Source: Natrinema sp. DC36 (GTDB lineage: Archaea > Halobacteriota > Halobacteria > Halobacteriales > Natrialbaceae). Taken from it: DNA of 64,000 nucleotides. The position numbers and the translations under genes are program-made. The notes beneath the pieces were generated by a model. That model was not told the DNA's origin. It saw nothing but the letters and a program-made list of their open reading frames with translations, and did no database searches. Shown one piece after another: positions 52,054-61,199 of the stretch. How positions within the stretch are numbered: the first letter of the stretch is position 1; every line of letters starts with the position of its first letter. The stretch is taken from the NCBI RefSeq assembly GCF_020405225.1, contig NZ_CP084472.1:2666001-2730000 (forward strand), read 5' to 3'.

Positions 52054-53226
52054 GTGAACTGGTCATACAGAAATACGGTTCTCGTTCTCTGTACGTTCGC
52101 CTTCTTCGTGACGGTGACCGCGCGGCTGGTGATCAGTCCGGTCGTCCCCGATATCGTCGACACGTTCGCCGTCAGCACCGGCGCGGTCGGGCTGGCGCTA
52201 TCGGGCATGTGGGCCGCCTACGCGCTCTCGCAGTTTCCGAGCGGGCTGCTCGGGGATCGCTTCGGCGAGCGGCGGATCATTCTGACCGCGATCGGCGGCA
52301 CGGCGGTCGCGAGCGCACTGCTCGCGCTGTCGCCGACGTACGTCGCCTTCCTGCTGTTCGCGATCGTCCTCGGCGCGGCGGCCGGCCTTCATTACAGCGT
52401 CGCGACGACGCTGCTCACCCGGCTGTTCGATCGAACGGGTCGCGCGATCGGGATCCACGTCTCCGGGGCCCCGATCGCCGGCCTCGCCGCACCGGTCCTC
52501 GCGGCCCTCGCCGCCGAACGGTACGGGTGGCGCGCGGCGATCGCCGTCGGGACCGCCGTCGCGATTCCGATCGTCGTCCTCTTTTTCCTCCGGACGCGAC
52601 CGACCGAGCCGCGATACCCGGATCGACGGATGCGAGACCAGATCGAGCCCGCGCTCCTCTCGCAGTTGCTGACCCGGCCCAGCGTCGCCTACACGACCGT
52701 CCTCTGTGCGATGGGTGCCTTCACCTGGCAGGCCACCGCCTCGTTTCTGCCCACGTTCCTCGAGGTCGGCTACGGGCTCTCTCGGACGACGGCCGGATTG
52801 CTGTTCTCGCTGTACTTCCTCGTCAACGGCGGCATCCAGCCGTTGATTGGGTCGCTGTCCGACCGTTACTCGCGCGACGCCGCGGCCGCAACGACGATGA
52901 CGGCGGGAGTGGTCGGCTTCGCGGTGTTGGTCACCGGCGACGGACTGGTCGAAGCGGTCGCCGGCGTCGCCTGCGTCGGCGTCGCGATGACGTGGGGTGC
53001 GCCGCTGCAGTCGCGGTTCATGGACGTCCTCTCGTCATCCGAACGCGGTCTTGGCTTCGGCCTCGTTCGAACCGCCTACATGACCCTCGGTGCGACCGGA
53101 AGCGTCGCGGTCGGATCGGCCGCGGACCTGTTCGGCTGGACGGTCGCGTTCGGCCTCCTCTCGGGAATCATGGCCCTCGCGCTGCTCACGATCGTCGCGA
53201 ACAACGCGCTCTCGCTGGGCTACTGA
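52054..53226 (+). CDS. MFS transporter
   Basis: The 390-residue carrier has 12 helices: LVLCTFAFFVTVTARLVISPVVPDI starts the first, and the MFS motif A loop is FPSGLLGDRFGERRIILTAIGG between helices 2 and 3. Helix 4 has AGLHYSVATTLLTRLFDRTGRAIGIH. It fits the nitrate/drug-type or sugar-efflux branch (DHA1-like); substrate unknown. The GTG start at 52054 is taken because an upstream ATG at 51943 would add 37 arginine-rich residues lying on the stress gene's promoter. Confidence 0.85.
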   Translation: MNWSYRNTVLVLCTFAFFVTVTARLVISPVVPDIVDTFAVSTGAVGLALSGMWAAYALSQFPSGLLGDRFGERRIILTAIGGTAVASALLALSPTYVAFLLFAIVLGAAAGLHYSVATTLLTRLFDRTGRAIGIHVSGAPIAGLAAPVLAALAAERYGWRAAIAVGTAVAIPIVVLFFLRTRPTEPRYPDRRMRDQIEPALLSQLLTRPSVAYTTVLCAMGAFTWQATASFLPTFLEVGYGLSRTTAGLLFSLYFLVNGGIQPLIGSLSDRYSRDAAAATTMTAGVVGFAVLVTGDGLVEAVAGVACVGVAMTWGAPLQSRFMDVLSSSERGLGFGLVRTAYMTLGATGSVAVGSAADLFGWTVAFGLLSGIMALALLTIVANNALSLGY

Positions 53227-53274
53227 CCGCTGTGAGGAGGCGAGACGACACCGGTATCGCGTCGAGCGGACCCT

Positions 53275-54918
53275 CTAGTCGCTCATCCAGTCGCTCGCCT
53301 GCGGCTCGCCCGGATCGGTCGGTACCTCGACGAGCACCGGTTCGTCCGCGTCGATTACGGACTCGAGCGTCGATCGAATCGCGGACGGCGTCTCCGCGCG
53401 CTCGGCTCGCAGCCCGAGACTCGCCGCGAGGGTCGCGAAGTCGATCGGCGCGTTCGTCCAGTTGTACTCGCCGGTCTCGAGATCGTAGTTCCGCTCGGCG
53501 TCGTCGCTGATGATGGCGTAATCCTCGTTGGTAAAGACGACGACGGTGATCGGCAAGTCCTCGGCGACGATCGTGTGGAGCTCGTGGACACACATCATGA
53601 GCCCGCCGTCGCCGGTCAACACGAGGACGTCGTCCTCGGGATTGGCCAACTGCGCGCCGATCCCCGACGGGAGACCGGTCCCCATCGTCGCCCACGAGCC
53701 CGGATTGACGTACGATCGCGGGCCAGCGGCCTCGAAGACGTTCAGGCCCCAGACCCGGAACCCGCCGGCGTCGGCTGCGACGATCGCTTCCCGCGGGACC
53801 GCGTCTCGGATCGCCTCGAGCGCGCTGACGGACGTCAGAGGTGCCGACGAGACGCGAAGGTCCTCGACCCGCTCGCTCGTGGCCGTCCTGACGACACTCG
53901 CGCGTTCGATGGCGTCGCCGGTCGAGACCGCTCGATCGGAGAGCGCTTCCTCGAGCGCCGACAGCGCGTTCCGGGCGTCGGCGACGATGCCGACGGACGG
54001 CGCGTAGCCGGTCCCGAGGTCGTCGGGGTCGAGCGTGACGTGGACGAGGGTCTCCGGCACGTCCACGGACCAGGCCCGAGTCGCGACCGCGTCGAAGTCC
54101 GTACCGACCGCGAGCGCCGCGTCCGCGTTCGCGAGGAGGGAGAACAGTTCGGGTGACGCGCTGCCCGACAGCGTTCCGGCGACGTATCCGTCGGAACCGT
54201 CGGGGAGGACGCCTTTCCCCTTGTAGGTGGTGACGACGGGCGCCCCGAGGCGGTCGGCGACGCGACGGAGCTCGTCGCTCGCGTTCGCGGCTCGGATGCC
54301 GCCGCCGGCGACGATCACCGGGTTATCGGCCCCGGCGAGCCGATCGGCAGCGGCCTCGACGTCGCTGTCCGCAACGCCCGAGACGGCGTTGCGACTGTAG
54401 TCCGCCGGCGTCGCGAGCGCCACGTCCATCGCCAGGAAGTTCTTCGGAATTCCAACGCGGACGGGTCCCTTCGGTGCTGTCTCCGCAGCTGCGATCCCCT
54501 CCTCGAGGACGGCGATCGTGCTCCCGGGCCGCTCGACGAGCAGGTTTTCTTTGACGACGTTGTCGTAGGTGTCCGGCGGGGTCTCGTGGATACCGTCGCC
54601 GCCCCGAATCGCGGGCTCGGTCTCGACGGCGATGTGGACGAGCGGCGTGCAGTCGTTGAGCGCGTTCTTCAGCCCGTTCATCGCGTTCATGTCTCCCGGT
54701 CCGGGAACGACGGCCGTCGCCGCGAGCTCGCCGCTGGTTTCCGCGTATCCCCACGCCTGATGGGTGACGGCGGTCTCGTGACGCGCCACGACGAACCGAA
54801 TGTCGTCTCGCGCCCCGATCGCCTCGTTCAGCGGAAGCGTCTGTTTCCCGGGAATACCGAACACGGTGTCGATCCCATCGCCCGCCAGTCGCTCGATGAC
54901 TGCTCGGCCAACATTCAT
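53275..54918 (-). CDS. Thiamine-diphosphate enzyme, acetolactate synthase-like
   Basis: The 547-residue enzyme has the three domains of the ALS/POX/decarboxylase family: ThDP-Pyr domain (GIDTVFGIPGKQTLPLNEAI, and the catalytic Glu in RHETAVTHQAWGYAE near residue 48), a central Rossmann domain (AGADNPVIVAGGGIRAANASDEL), and the ThDP-PP domain with GDGGLMMCVHELHTIVAEDLPITVVVFTNED (GDG near 434, Asn about 28 residues on). It could be acetolactate synthase, a 2-oxoacid decarboxylase or oxalyl-CoA decarboxylase-like; the residues that would separate these are not conclusive. A leaderless promoter (AATAAAT on the minus strand, 54941-54947) lies 26 bases before the start. Confidence 0.8.
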   Translation of the reverse strand: MNVGRAVIERLAGDGIDTVFGIPGKQTLPLNEAIGARDDIRFVVARHETAVTHQAWGYAETSGELAATAVVPGPGDMNAMNGLKNALNDCTPLVHIAVETEPAIRGGDGIHETPPDTYDNVVKENLLVERPGSTIAVLEEGIAAAETAPKGPVRVGIPKNFLAMDVALATPADYSRNAVSGVADSDVEAAADRLAGADNPVIVAGGGIRAANASDELRRVADRLGAPVVTTYKGKGVLPDGSDGYVAGTLSGSASPELFSLLANADAALAVGTDFDAVATRAWSVDVPETLVHVTLDPDDLGTGYAPSVGIVADARNALSALEEALSDRAVSTGDAIERASVVRTATSERVEDLRVSSAPLTSVSALEAIRDAVPREAIVAADAGGFRVWGLNVFEAAGPRSYVNPGSWATMGTGLPSGIGAQLANPEDDVLVLTGDGGLMMCVHELHTIVAEDLPITVVVFTNEDYAIISDDAERNYDLETGEYNWTNAPIDFATLAASLGLRAERAETPSAIRSTLESVIDADEPVLVEVPTDPGEPQASDWMSD

Positions 54919-55828
54919 ACGCACACCTCGTAAACCAGCTATTTATTCCCTCCCTTCGGATCAGTCCCGATCGCTGGTCGGTCCGTGCGATCCCCGCCCG
55001 TTCCACTTCGATCACCGATCCCGTCCAAACGACGCGTGATCTCCAGCTGCACGACCGATTTACATGGTATGGTTTCTCATATCGAAACAGAGTCGAATTC
55101 GTGACACTGTTCGAGCGGGCCGAACGGAACGAAACCGATCGTTCGAGACGATTGTTTCGCGGGCGTCGCTGTGATTGTATCCCGTTCGCCCGCCGCCTTC
55201 AGTCGAAATCGACTGTTCGGACCCGATAGCGACAGCGACGACCGGCTGGGAACCGTCCGATTTTGATGTTTCGGTAGTTGAAACGCCCGTCCTCGAGCAC
55301 ACAATACCTGGATTTGTTGCGTGTTACTTCCCCATGGTATTCGGTATCACTCTACTACCATTCGATTCGGATTACAATCATATTTGTGTAAATCGATTCT
55401 CGCCCCATCGCTCGACCTTCATCGCTCCGGCGTGCGGTTAGCGGGTCGAACGAACTCACAGACGCGTTACAATCTGCAACGTGTGTATGATTCCGGCAGG
55501 TCGCGGTTCTCACGTACACCGTCGCCCGGAAGACCCGGTCGAATCAACTGGTTTCCGTACTCGCCGCTCGATTCGATCGTCGGTTCGACCGACCTGCCGG
55601 CCGCCTATCGCAAGTATTGCCACCCGACCGCCGTTCGTTTCGAATAACGAAACAATGCTCGGCTACCGTTCTCCAACAGAAACCATGCGCGAGATGGGCT
55701 CTCCCTCGGCGGGCTCGTCCCGCTGCTGCCTCTCTGCGGTATCGCGGTAAGCAGTCGATACCGATCGCGACGCGAACCGTCGAGAGAACGTGCAGACCGA
55801 TCGAAACAACGGCTGGCCGGTCCTCCGA
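54919..55828. other. 910-base gap without a supported gene
   Basis: The gap separates two minus-strand genes. It includes the ThDP enzyme's promoter (54941-54947). Short open frames on both strands show no recognisable protein. A 17-base palindrome GTTTCG-AATAA-CGAAAC lies at 55637-55653. The middle (55300-55450) is more AT-rich than surrounding genes. It may be a decayed gene or a long control region. Confidence 0.5.
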
Positions 55829-57007
55829 TCAAACGATGTCGTCTGACTCGAGGGCCGCGATCTCGTCCGCCGAGTAGCCGAGCTCGTCGAGGATCTCGCG
55901 CGAGTGTTGGCCGAGATCAGGCGGTGCTCCCTCGTGAGTGGTTTCGAGCGAGGAGAAGTTGACCGGGTTCGCGGGCGATTTCAGCGTCCCGTGTTCGGGA
56001 TGTTCCATCTCGGCGATCATGTCGTGGGACTCTATGTGTGGGTCGTTAACGACGTCTTCGACGTCGTTGACGGGCGTACAAGGGACATCGAACTCCCGGA
56101 GGTGCTCGACCCACTCGTCGGTCGTCAGTTCGGCGAAGATCTCCTCGAGGCGGGTATCGAGTTCGTCTCGGTTCTCGACCCGAGTCTCGAACGTGTCGAA
56201 CCGCTCGTCGTCGATCCACTCCTCCCGATCGAGCGCGTGACAGAGGTTCGGCCAGATGCCCTCGCTGATCACGCCGACGACGACGTGCGAGTCGGCCGTC
56301 TCGATCGCCTGATAGGGCGCGAGGTTGGGATGTTTGGTCCCCATTCGGCGCGGGACGTCGCCGGAGGCGAAGTAATTGGTCACGTGATAGAGCAGCCACT
56401 GGAAACTCGTATCGTACAGCGCGAGCTCGATGTGTTGCCCCTCGCCCGTCCGCTCGCGATGATAGAGCGAGGTCAGGATGGCGTACGTCGCCGTCATGGC
56501 ACCGGAGACGTCACAGATGGAGATTCCGACCCGCGCCGGTTCGTCTTCGCTTCCGGTAATACTCATCATACCGGCTTCGCCCTGTAACACGATGTCGAAG
56601 GACTTGCGCCCGCTGTAGGGGCTGTTCGTCCCGTACCCGGAGACGTCGCAGTAGATCAGGTCGTCGCTCAGTGCCGAGAGCGTCTCGTGGTCGGCCCCGA
56701 ACTCCTCGGCCTTCCCGGGGCTGAAGTTCTGCATAAAGACGTCGGCGTCCTCGATCAGGTCGTGGAGAACAGCTTGCCCTTCCTCGCTGGTCAGGTCGAG
56801 CGTGAGGCTTCGCTTGTTTCGATTCAGACTGACGAAGTACGCCGACAGCCCCTCGTACTCCGGCTGGTAGGCGCGCGTGAGGTCACCGTGACCCGGTCGT
56901 TCGATCTTGATGACGTCGGCACCGAGGTCGCCGAACGTTTGCGTTGCCATCGGTCCGACGAGCGCCTGTGTCGCGTCGATAACGGTAATGTCCTCTAGAG
57001 GCCGCAT
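55829..57007 (-). CDS. Class III CoA-transferase (CaiB/BaiF family)
   Basis: The 392-residue CoA-transferase moves CoA between carboxylic acids. Family marks are the N-terminus ITVIDATQALVGPMATQTFGDLGADVIKIERPGHGD, the SLNRNKRSLTLDLTSEEGQ strand, and ISICDVSGAMTATYAILTSL with the catalytic Asp near residue 165. A late stretch FDVPCTPVNDVEDVVNDPH is also typical. Relatives include formyl-CoA:oxalate and succinyl-CoA:mesaconate/benzylsuccinate enzymes; the acid is not readable. A TATAAA box on the minus strand at 57032-57037 lies 28 bases before the start. It is divergent from the TRAP transporter genes. Confidence 0.9.
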   Translation of the reverse strand: MRPLEDITVIDATQALVGPMATQTFGDLGADVIKIERPGHGDLTRAYQPEYEGLSAYFVSLNRNKRSLTLDLTSEEGQAVLHDLIEDADVFMQNFSPGKAEEFGADHETLSALSDDLIYCDVSGYGTNSPYSGRKSFDIVLQGEAGMMSITGSEDEPARVGISICDVSGAMTATYAILTSLYHRERTGEGQHIELALYDTSFQWLLYHVTNYFASGDVPRRMGTKHPNLAPYQAIETADSHVVVGVISEGIWPNLCHALDREEWIDDERFDTFETRVENRDELDTRLEEIFAELTTDEWVEHLREFDVPCTPVNDVEDVVNDPHIESHDMIAEMEHPEHGTLKSPANPVNFSSLETTHEGAPPDLGQHSREILDELGYSADEIAALESDDIV

Positions 57008-57173
57008 ACCACCGTCCTAGACACACCTCCGTTTATACGTTCCGCTCACAGCAGTCCGATCACGGGGACCGGAGTGCGTCGTTCCTGTCATTCGTCAGTA
57101 ATGTGAGGCTGTTTGCTCACCCCTATCTACAATACTTAATCATTCCTTTCATACAGATAGCATGTTCCCAAAG

Positions 57174-57180
57174 ATTTAAT
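57174..57180 (+). promoter_or_regulatory. TATA box of the TAXI-TRAP operon
   Basis: ATTTAAT is centred about 29 bases before the ATG at 57206. It lies in the 198-base region shared with the divergent CoA-transferase gene, whose own TATAAA is at 57032-57037. Confidence 0.6.
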
Positions 57181-57205
57181 TGGTACGGATACACGGTTAG
57201 GCTGT

Positions 57206-58261
57206 ATGAGTCTCAATAGACGTCGGGACGTTCTGAAAGCAGTTGGTGGACTCGGTGCAGTCGGACTGGCCGGCTGCCTCGGTGGTGGCGGCGATACGAC
57301 ATCCCTCAGCGTCGGAATTCCGAGCTCGGCCACGACGACCGGACAGGCAAGCAACTCCTTCCAGCGGGTCGTTCAAGAGCAATCGGGTGACACCGAACCG
57401 GCCGGCGAGATCCGCTGGCAGAATCAGGAGACCGGCGGCGACCCGCCGAGCCTCCGCCAGCACGCTCGCGGCAACCTGCAGGGGCTGACGGCCGGGAACT
57501 TCATCGTCGCGTCGGCACAGCAAGACCTGCCGCCGTTCGAGGAGGAGCCCCTCGACGCGCTTCCCCAGCAGATGTTCTCGATCACCCCGCTGCACATGCA
57601 CGTCCTCTCGTTAACGGGGTCGGGCATCGAGACGACCGACGACCTCGTCGGGAGCAACTTCTGGCCGCTCCCGCCGGAGTGGGGCCTCCGCCAGCAGGCC
57701 CAGTCCGTCTTCACGAACGCCGGTCTCTGGAGCGATCTCGAGGACAGCGACTCCATCGTCAACGCCGGTACCGGCGAAGTGGCCGGCCGTATCGAGGAAG
57801 GTGACGTCGACGCGCTGGTCGCCTACGGCGCGGGATTCGCGAACCTCGCGGGCTGGGCGACGGAGGTCGACGCCCGCGCGGACCTGCAGCTCGTCGAATT
57901 CACCGACAGCTTCATCGAGGGCGTCAACAGCACGCGCGGTACCAGTCACAGCCAGATCGACACGTACGGCTGGGAGCAACAGAGCTTCGGCCAGGACCAG
58001 ATGGACGTCTACGGCGCGGACTTCCAGTTCTGGCTCAACAGCGAGGTCTCGCGCGACGTCGGCTACGAGCTCGCGCGGATCAGCCACGAGAACACGGAGT
58101 CGATTCAGGAGGGACAGCCGGCCTATCTCGACCACAGCGACGCGGAGACCATGGCGTCGCTTTACCTCGATGACGTCCCGATCCACCCCGGCCCGTACGA
58201 CTTCCTCGAGGAGCAAGACGTCGACATGAGCGCCTATACGCGCGGCGAGACCAGCGAATAG
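57206..58261 (+). CDS. TAXI-family TRAP transporter binding lipoprotein
   Basis: The 351-residue lipoprotein has the Tat signal RRRDVLKAVGGLGAVGLAGC, which should put the Cys near residue 24 on a lipid anchor. It then has the TAXI binding fold: LSVGIPSSATTTGQASNSFQRVVQE, ARGNLQGLTAGNFIVASAQQD and TDDLVGSNFWPLPPEWGLRQQAQSVF. TAXI receptors deliver a solute (often a dicarboxylate or aromatic acid) to a fused TRAP permease, which follows after 7 bases and is surely co-transcribed. The solute is not readable, but the CoA-transferase neighbours point to an organic acid. Confidence 0.85.
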   Translation: MSLNRRRDVLKAVGGLGAVGLAGCLGGGGDTTSLSVGIPSSATTTGQASNSFQRVVQEQSGDTEPAGEIRWQNQETGGDPPSLRQHARGNLQGLTAGNFIVASAQQDLPPFEEEPLDALPQQMFSITPLHMHVLSLTGSGIETTDDLVGSNFWPLPPEWGLRQQAQSVFTNAGLWSDLEDSDSIVNAGTGEVAGRIEEGDVDALVAYGAGFANLAGWATEVDARADLQLVEFTDSFIEGVNSTRGTSHSQIDTYGWEQQSFGQDQMDVYGADFQFWLNSEVSRDVGYELARISHENTESIQEGQPAYLDHSDAETMASLYLDDVPIHPGPYDFLEEQDVDMSAYTRGETSE

Positions 58262-58268
58262 ACCGAGC

Positions 58269-60275
58269 ATGAGCGAGACCCAGAGCGAACCGCCCGTCTG
58301 GTCGCCACTGGATTTCCAGCGCGAGCACCTGCTGAACAATCTCGTCCTGGTCGTGTCTCTCCTGTTCTGGCTGCGGATCTTGCTGTATGCGGTGATACAG
58401 GACGCCCCGCGAGCGAAGTACGGGGCCGTCTTCCTCGCCGGTGGGATACTGGTGTACGTCATCAAAGAGCTCCACGACCTCGACGGGGCCAAACGCCTCG
58501 AGCGGGTGGGACTGTGGCTCTGCGGGCTCGTCGGCGTCGCCGTCCCGAGCTACGTGTGGCTGAACTACGAGGTGCTCGAGACGACCCGCGTCGGCTACGC
58601 ATTAGACCACGAGTACCTGATCGGGGGGCTGTTCGCGCTCGTGATCCTCTATCTGACCTACCGGGCGTTCGGGGCTGCCTTCGCGGCCGTGATGATTCTG
58701 GCGGTACTCTACGCCCATTACGGGAACCTCATTACCGGACTGTTGGGCCACGGTGGGATCGGAGTCGAACAGATCATCAACGTCCTGACGATGGAGTTCG
58801 ACGGCTTCTTCGGCTCGATCACCCAGGTCGTCGCCGTCAAAGTCGCGCTGTTTCTCCTGTACGCGGGCCTGATGCGCGGCTACGGGGCCTTCGAACTCAT
58901 CATGCGACTCTCCTTCCAGACGGCGAAGTATCTCCGTTCGGGAGTCGCCCAGTCGGCGGTGACCTCGAGTCTGATCGTCGGCTCGATCAACGGCGCGCAG
59001 ACGGCCAACGCCGCGATGACCGGCTCCTTTACCATTCCGCTGATGAAAGAGAGCGGGATGCGGTCCGAATCGGCGGGCGGCATCGAGGCAGTCGCCTCGT
59101 CGGGCGGACAGATCATGCCGCCGGTCATGGGCGCGGCCGCGTTCGTGATGGCATCGCTCATTCCCGGTATCGGCTACGTCGACGTCCTCGTCGCGGGCAT
59201 CATCCCGGCGCTGGTATTCTACATCTCGGTCGCCGTCGGCGTCCACTACATGGCGATCAAGCAACTGCCGGACAGCGGCATCGACATCGAAAGCCGCATC
59301 GGCGACATTCCGGAGGGGTACCATCCCGCGATCGAGGCGATCCGGTTCGGCGTTCCGTTCGCCGTGCTCCTCTACACGCTCGGTATCGCGCAGTGGACGG
59401 TCCTCACGTCCGCACTGTACACCTGCGTCGCGATGATCGCGACCGGTGCCGGCGTTCCCCTGATCCTCAGCCTCGTCCGCAGCGACGTCGGTTTCGCCGA
59501 GACCGGTTGGGAGGCCCTGACGAACACGGTCTCCGGGTTCAAGTTCGGCGCGGTCTCGATCGCTCCGATCGTCATCATCATCGCGGCCGTCAACGGCATC
59601 GTCGACCTGCTGAACGCGACCGGCCTCCCCGGCAAACTCTCGCTGGCGATGGTCAGCGTCGCCGGGGGTGTGTTACTGTTCACGGTCATCCTCGCGATGG
59701 CGGTCTGTCTCGTCCTCGGGCTCGGCATGCCCACGGTCGCGGCCTACACCATCGTCGCGCTGCTCATCGCACCGACCCTGACCGGCGAGTTCGGCATCGA
59801 CCCCCTCGCAGCACACTTCTTCGTGCTCTACGCGGCCATCCTCTCGGGAATCACCCCCCCGATCGCAATCGCGGTCGTGGTGACGACCGGCATCGCGGAG
59901 TCGAACTTCTGGAAAACGGCGCTCGAGGCGCTGAAGCTCGGGCTACCGCTGTTCATCCTGCCCTTTACGTTCGTCTACAATCCCGAGATCGTGACGGACG
60001 GGTTCAGTCTCGCGACCGCGGGCTCCGGGCTGGTCGTCCTCCTCGGTGCGATCGCCATCACTCACGGACTCAACTGTGCACCCCGTCCGTTCGGCATTCC
60101 GTCGCCAATCGGCTACGGGGCGCGGGCAGTGTACGTCGCACTCGGGATCTTCGCGATGGTCTGGCCGACGCTGATGCCGCGGCTCGGTGCCGTGGTCGTC
60201 GCGCTCGTCCTCATGGCGCTCCAGACGGTCGTTCCCCGAGAAGCCACCGTCGACACCGTCGCACAGGGCGACTGA
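58269..60275 (+). CDS. TRAP transporter permease (fused small and large subunits)
   Basis: The 668-residue membrane protein joins both TRAP permease subunits. The N-terminal part (about 20-130) is the four-helix DctQ-like portion; the rest is the larger DctM-like channel with about 12 more helices. Signature segments are SVAQSAVTSSLIVGSINGAQTANAAMTGSFTIPLMKESGM and ASSGGQIMPPVMGAAAFVMA, and in the second half GLGMPTVAAYTIVALLIAPTL and SGITPPIAIAVVVTTGIAESNFWKTA. It imports the solute bound by the TAXI lipoprotein using the Na+ gradient. The convergent gene 60441 ends 165 bases downstream. Confidence 0.9.
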   Translation: MSETQSEPPVWSPLDFQREHLLNNLVLVVSLLFWLRILLYAVIQDAPRAKYGAVFLAGGILVYVIKELHDLDGAKRLERVGLWLCGLVGVAVPSYVWLNYEVLETTRVGYALDHEYLIGGLFALVILYLTYRAFGAAFAAVMILAVLYAHYGNLITGLLGHGGIGVEQIINVLTMEFDGFFGSITQVVAVKVALFLLYAGLMRGYGAFELIMRLSFQTAKYLRSGVAQSAVTSSLIVGSINGAQTANAAMTGSFTIPLMKESGMRSESAGGIEAVASSGGQIMPPVMGAAAFVMASLIPGIGYVDVLVAGIIPALVFYISVAVGVHYMAIKQLPDSGIDIESRIGDIPEGYHPAIEAIRFGVPFAVLLYTLGIAQWTVLTSALYTCVAMIATGAGVPLILSLVRSDVGFAETGWEALTNTVSGFKFGAVSIAPIVIIIAAVNGIVDLLNATGLPGKLSLAMVSVAGGVLLFTVILAMAVCLVLGLGMPTVAAYTIVALLIAPTLTGEFGIDPLAAHFFVLYAAILSGITPPIAIAVVVTTGIAESNFWKTALEALKLGLPLFILPFTFVYNPEIVTDGFSLATAGSGLVVLLGAIAITHGLNCAPRPFGIPSPIGYGARAVYVALGIFAMVWPTLMPRLGAVVVALVLMALQTVVPREATVDTVAQGD

Positions 60276-60440
60276 GAGCCCCGACTATCGACGGACCGCC
60301 GTCTCGCCCCGTCGGTTTCGCAGCTCCGTCGGCGGCCCGATTTCCGTTCACGTCCGGTTCTGTTTCTCGACCGATTTGACGAACGACCGGAAGCGGACAC
60401 CGACAGTCACTCGGACAAAAAAGCGCGATGGTCGCTCCGA

Positions 60441-61199
60441 TCAGTCGTCGAGGTAGACGCCGTCGGGGTCGAGCTCCTCACGAATGAGTCGGATCTCGTC
60501 GTCGGTCGGTGTCCGCGTCCGCTCGAGGTCGTCGGCGAACTGGATGTCCCAGCCGACCAACGCCCGCACCTCGTCGGCCGTCACGCCCGGGTGGAGGCTC
60601 TCGACGATCAGCTCGCCGTCGTCATCGAACCCCATGAGCGCCTTGTCGGTGATGACGGTCTCGGGCCCGCCGCGCAGCCCCAGCTCCTCGCGATCCGTCT
60701 CGGCGTCGAGATAGCCCGGGCTCGTGACGAAGTCGACTTCCTCGGGGAACCGCCGTTCCTCGAGCGGCGAGACGATAATCGTCCGGTGGGCGTTGCTGGC
60801 GATCTCGCAGGCCCCGCCGCTGCCGGGCAGCCGCACCGCGGGATCGTCGTAGTCGCCGATCACGGTGGAGTTGATGTTGCCGTAGCGGTCGACCTGCGCA
60901 CCGCCGAGGAAGCCGACGTCGATCCGGCCGCCCTGCAGGTAGTACGAAAAGCCGTTCAGCATCGATTCGACGCTCGTCGCCCCCGACGCCAGCACCGGAT
61001 CGCCGATCGACAGCGGGAGCGAACTCGGGTTCGACCCGATCGTCCCCGACTCGTAGATCATCTCGAGGTCCGGCGCGTGACTTCGCTTGGCGAGGTTACA
61101 GGCCAGATTCGGCACGCCAATCCCGACCAGTACCGAGTCGTCGTCTTCGAGCTGTTCCGCCGCCGCGGTCACCATGAGCTCCGTGTCCGTGTACTCCAT
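60441..61199 (-). CDS. Class I CoA-transferase, beta subunit
   Basis: The 252-residue subunit resembles glutaconate CoA-transferase B, 3-oxoadipate CoA-transferase B and the IpdB hydrolase. It has DSVLVGIGVPNLACNLAKRSHAPDLEMIYESGTIGSNP, where the Glu near 51 in YESG is the catalytic-type residue, and a late GACEIASNAHRTIIV motif. It forms a heteromer with the product of the gene just before it. Start ATG 61197-61199 overlaps the alpha stop by one base (TGATG), so the pair is translationally coupled. It transfers CoA onto an organic acid or, as in IpdAB, opens a ring; the choice is open. Confidence 0.85.
   Translation of the reverse strand: MEYTDTELMVTAAAEQLEDDDSVLVGIGVPNLACNLAKRSHAPDLEMIYESGTIGSNPSSLPLSIGDPVLASGATSVESMLNGFSYYLQGGRIDVGFLGGAQVDRYGNINSTVIGDYDDPAVRLPGSGGACEIASNAHRTIIVSPLEERRFPEEVDFVTSPGYLDAETDREELGLRGGPETVITDKALMGFDDDGELIVESLHPGVTADEVRALVGWDIQFADDLERTRTPTDDEIRLIREELDPDGVYLDD

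Noticed and set aside
53275-57007. Oxalate degradation pair (oxalyl-CoA decarboxylase and formyl-CoA transferase)
   Set aside because: The families fit in broad terms, but the ThDP enzyme looks more like general acetolactate-synthase types, the genes are 910 bases apart and neither shows specific oxalate signatures I can verify.
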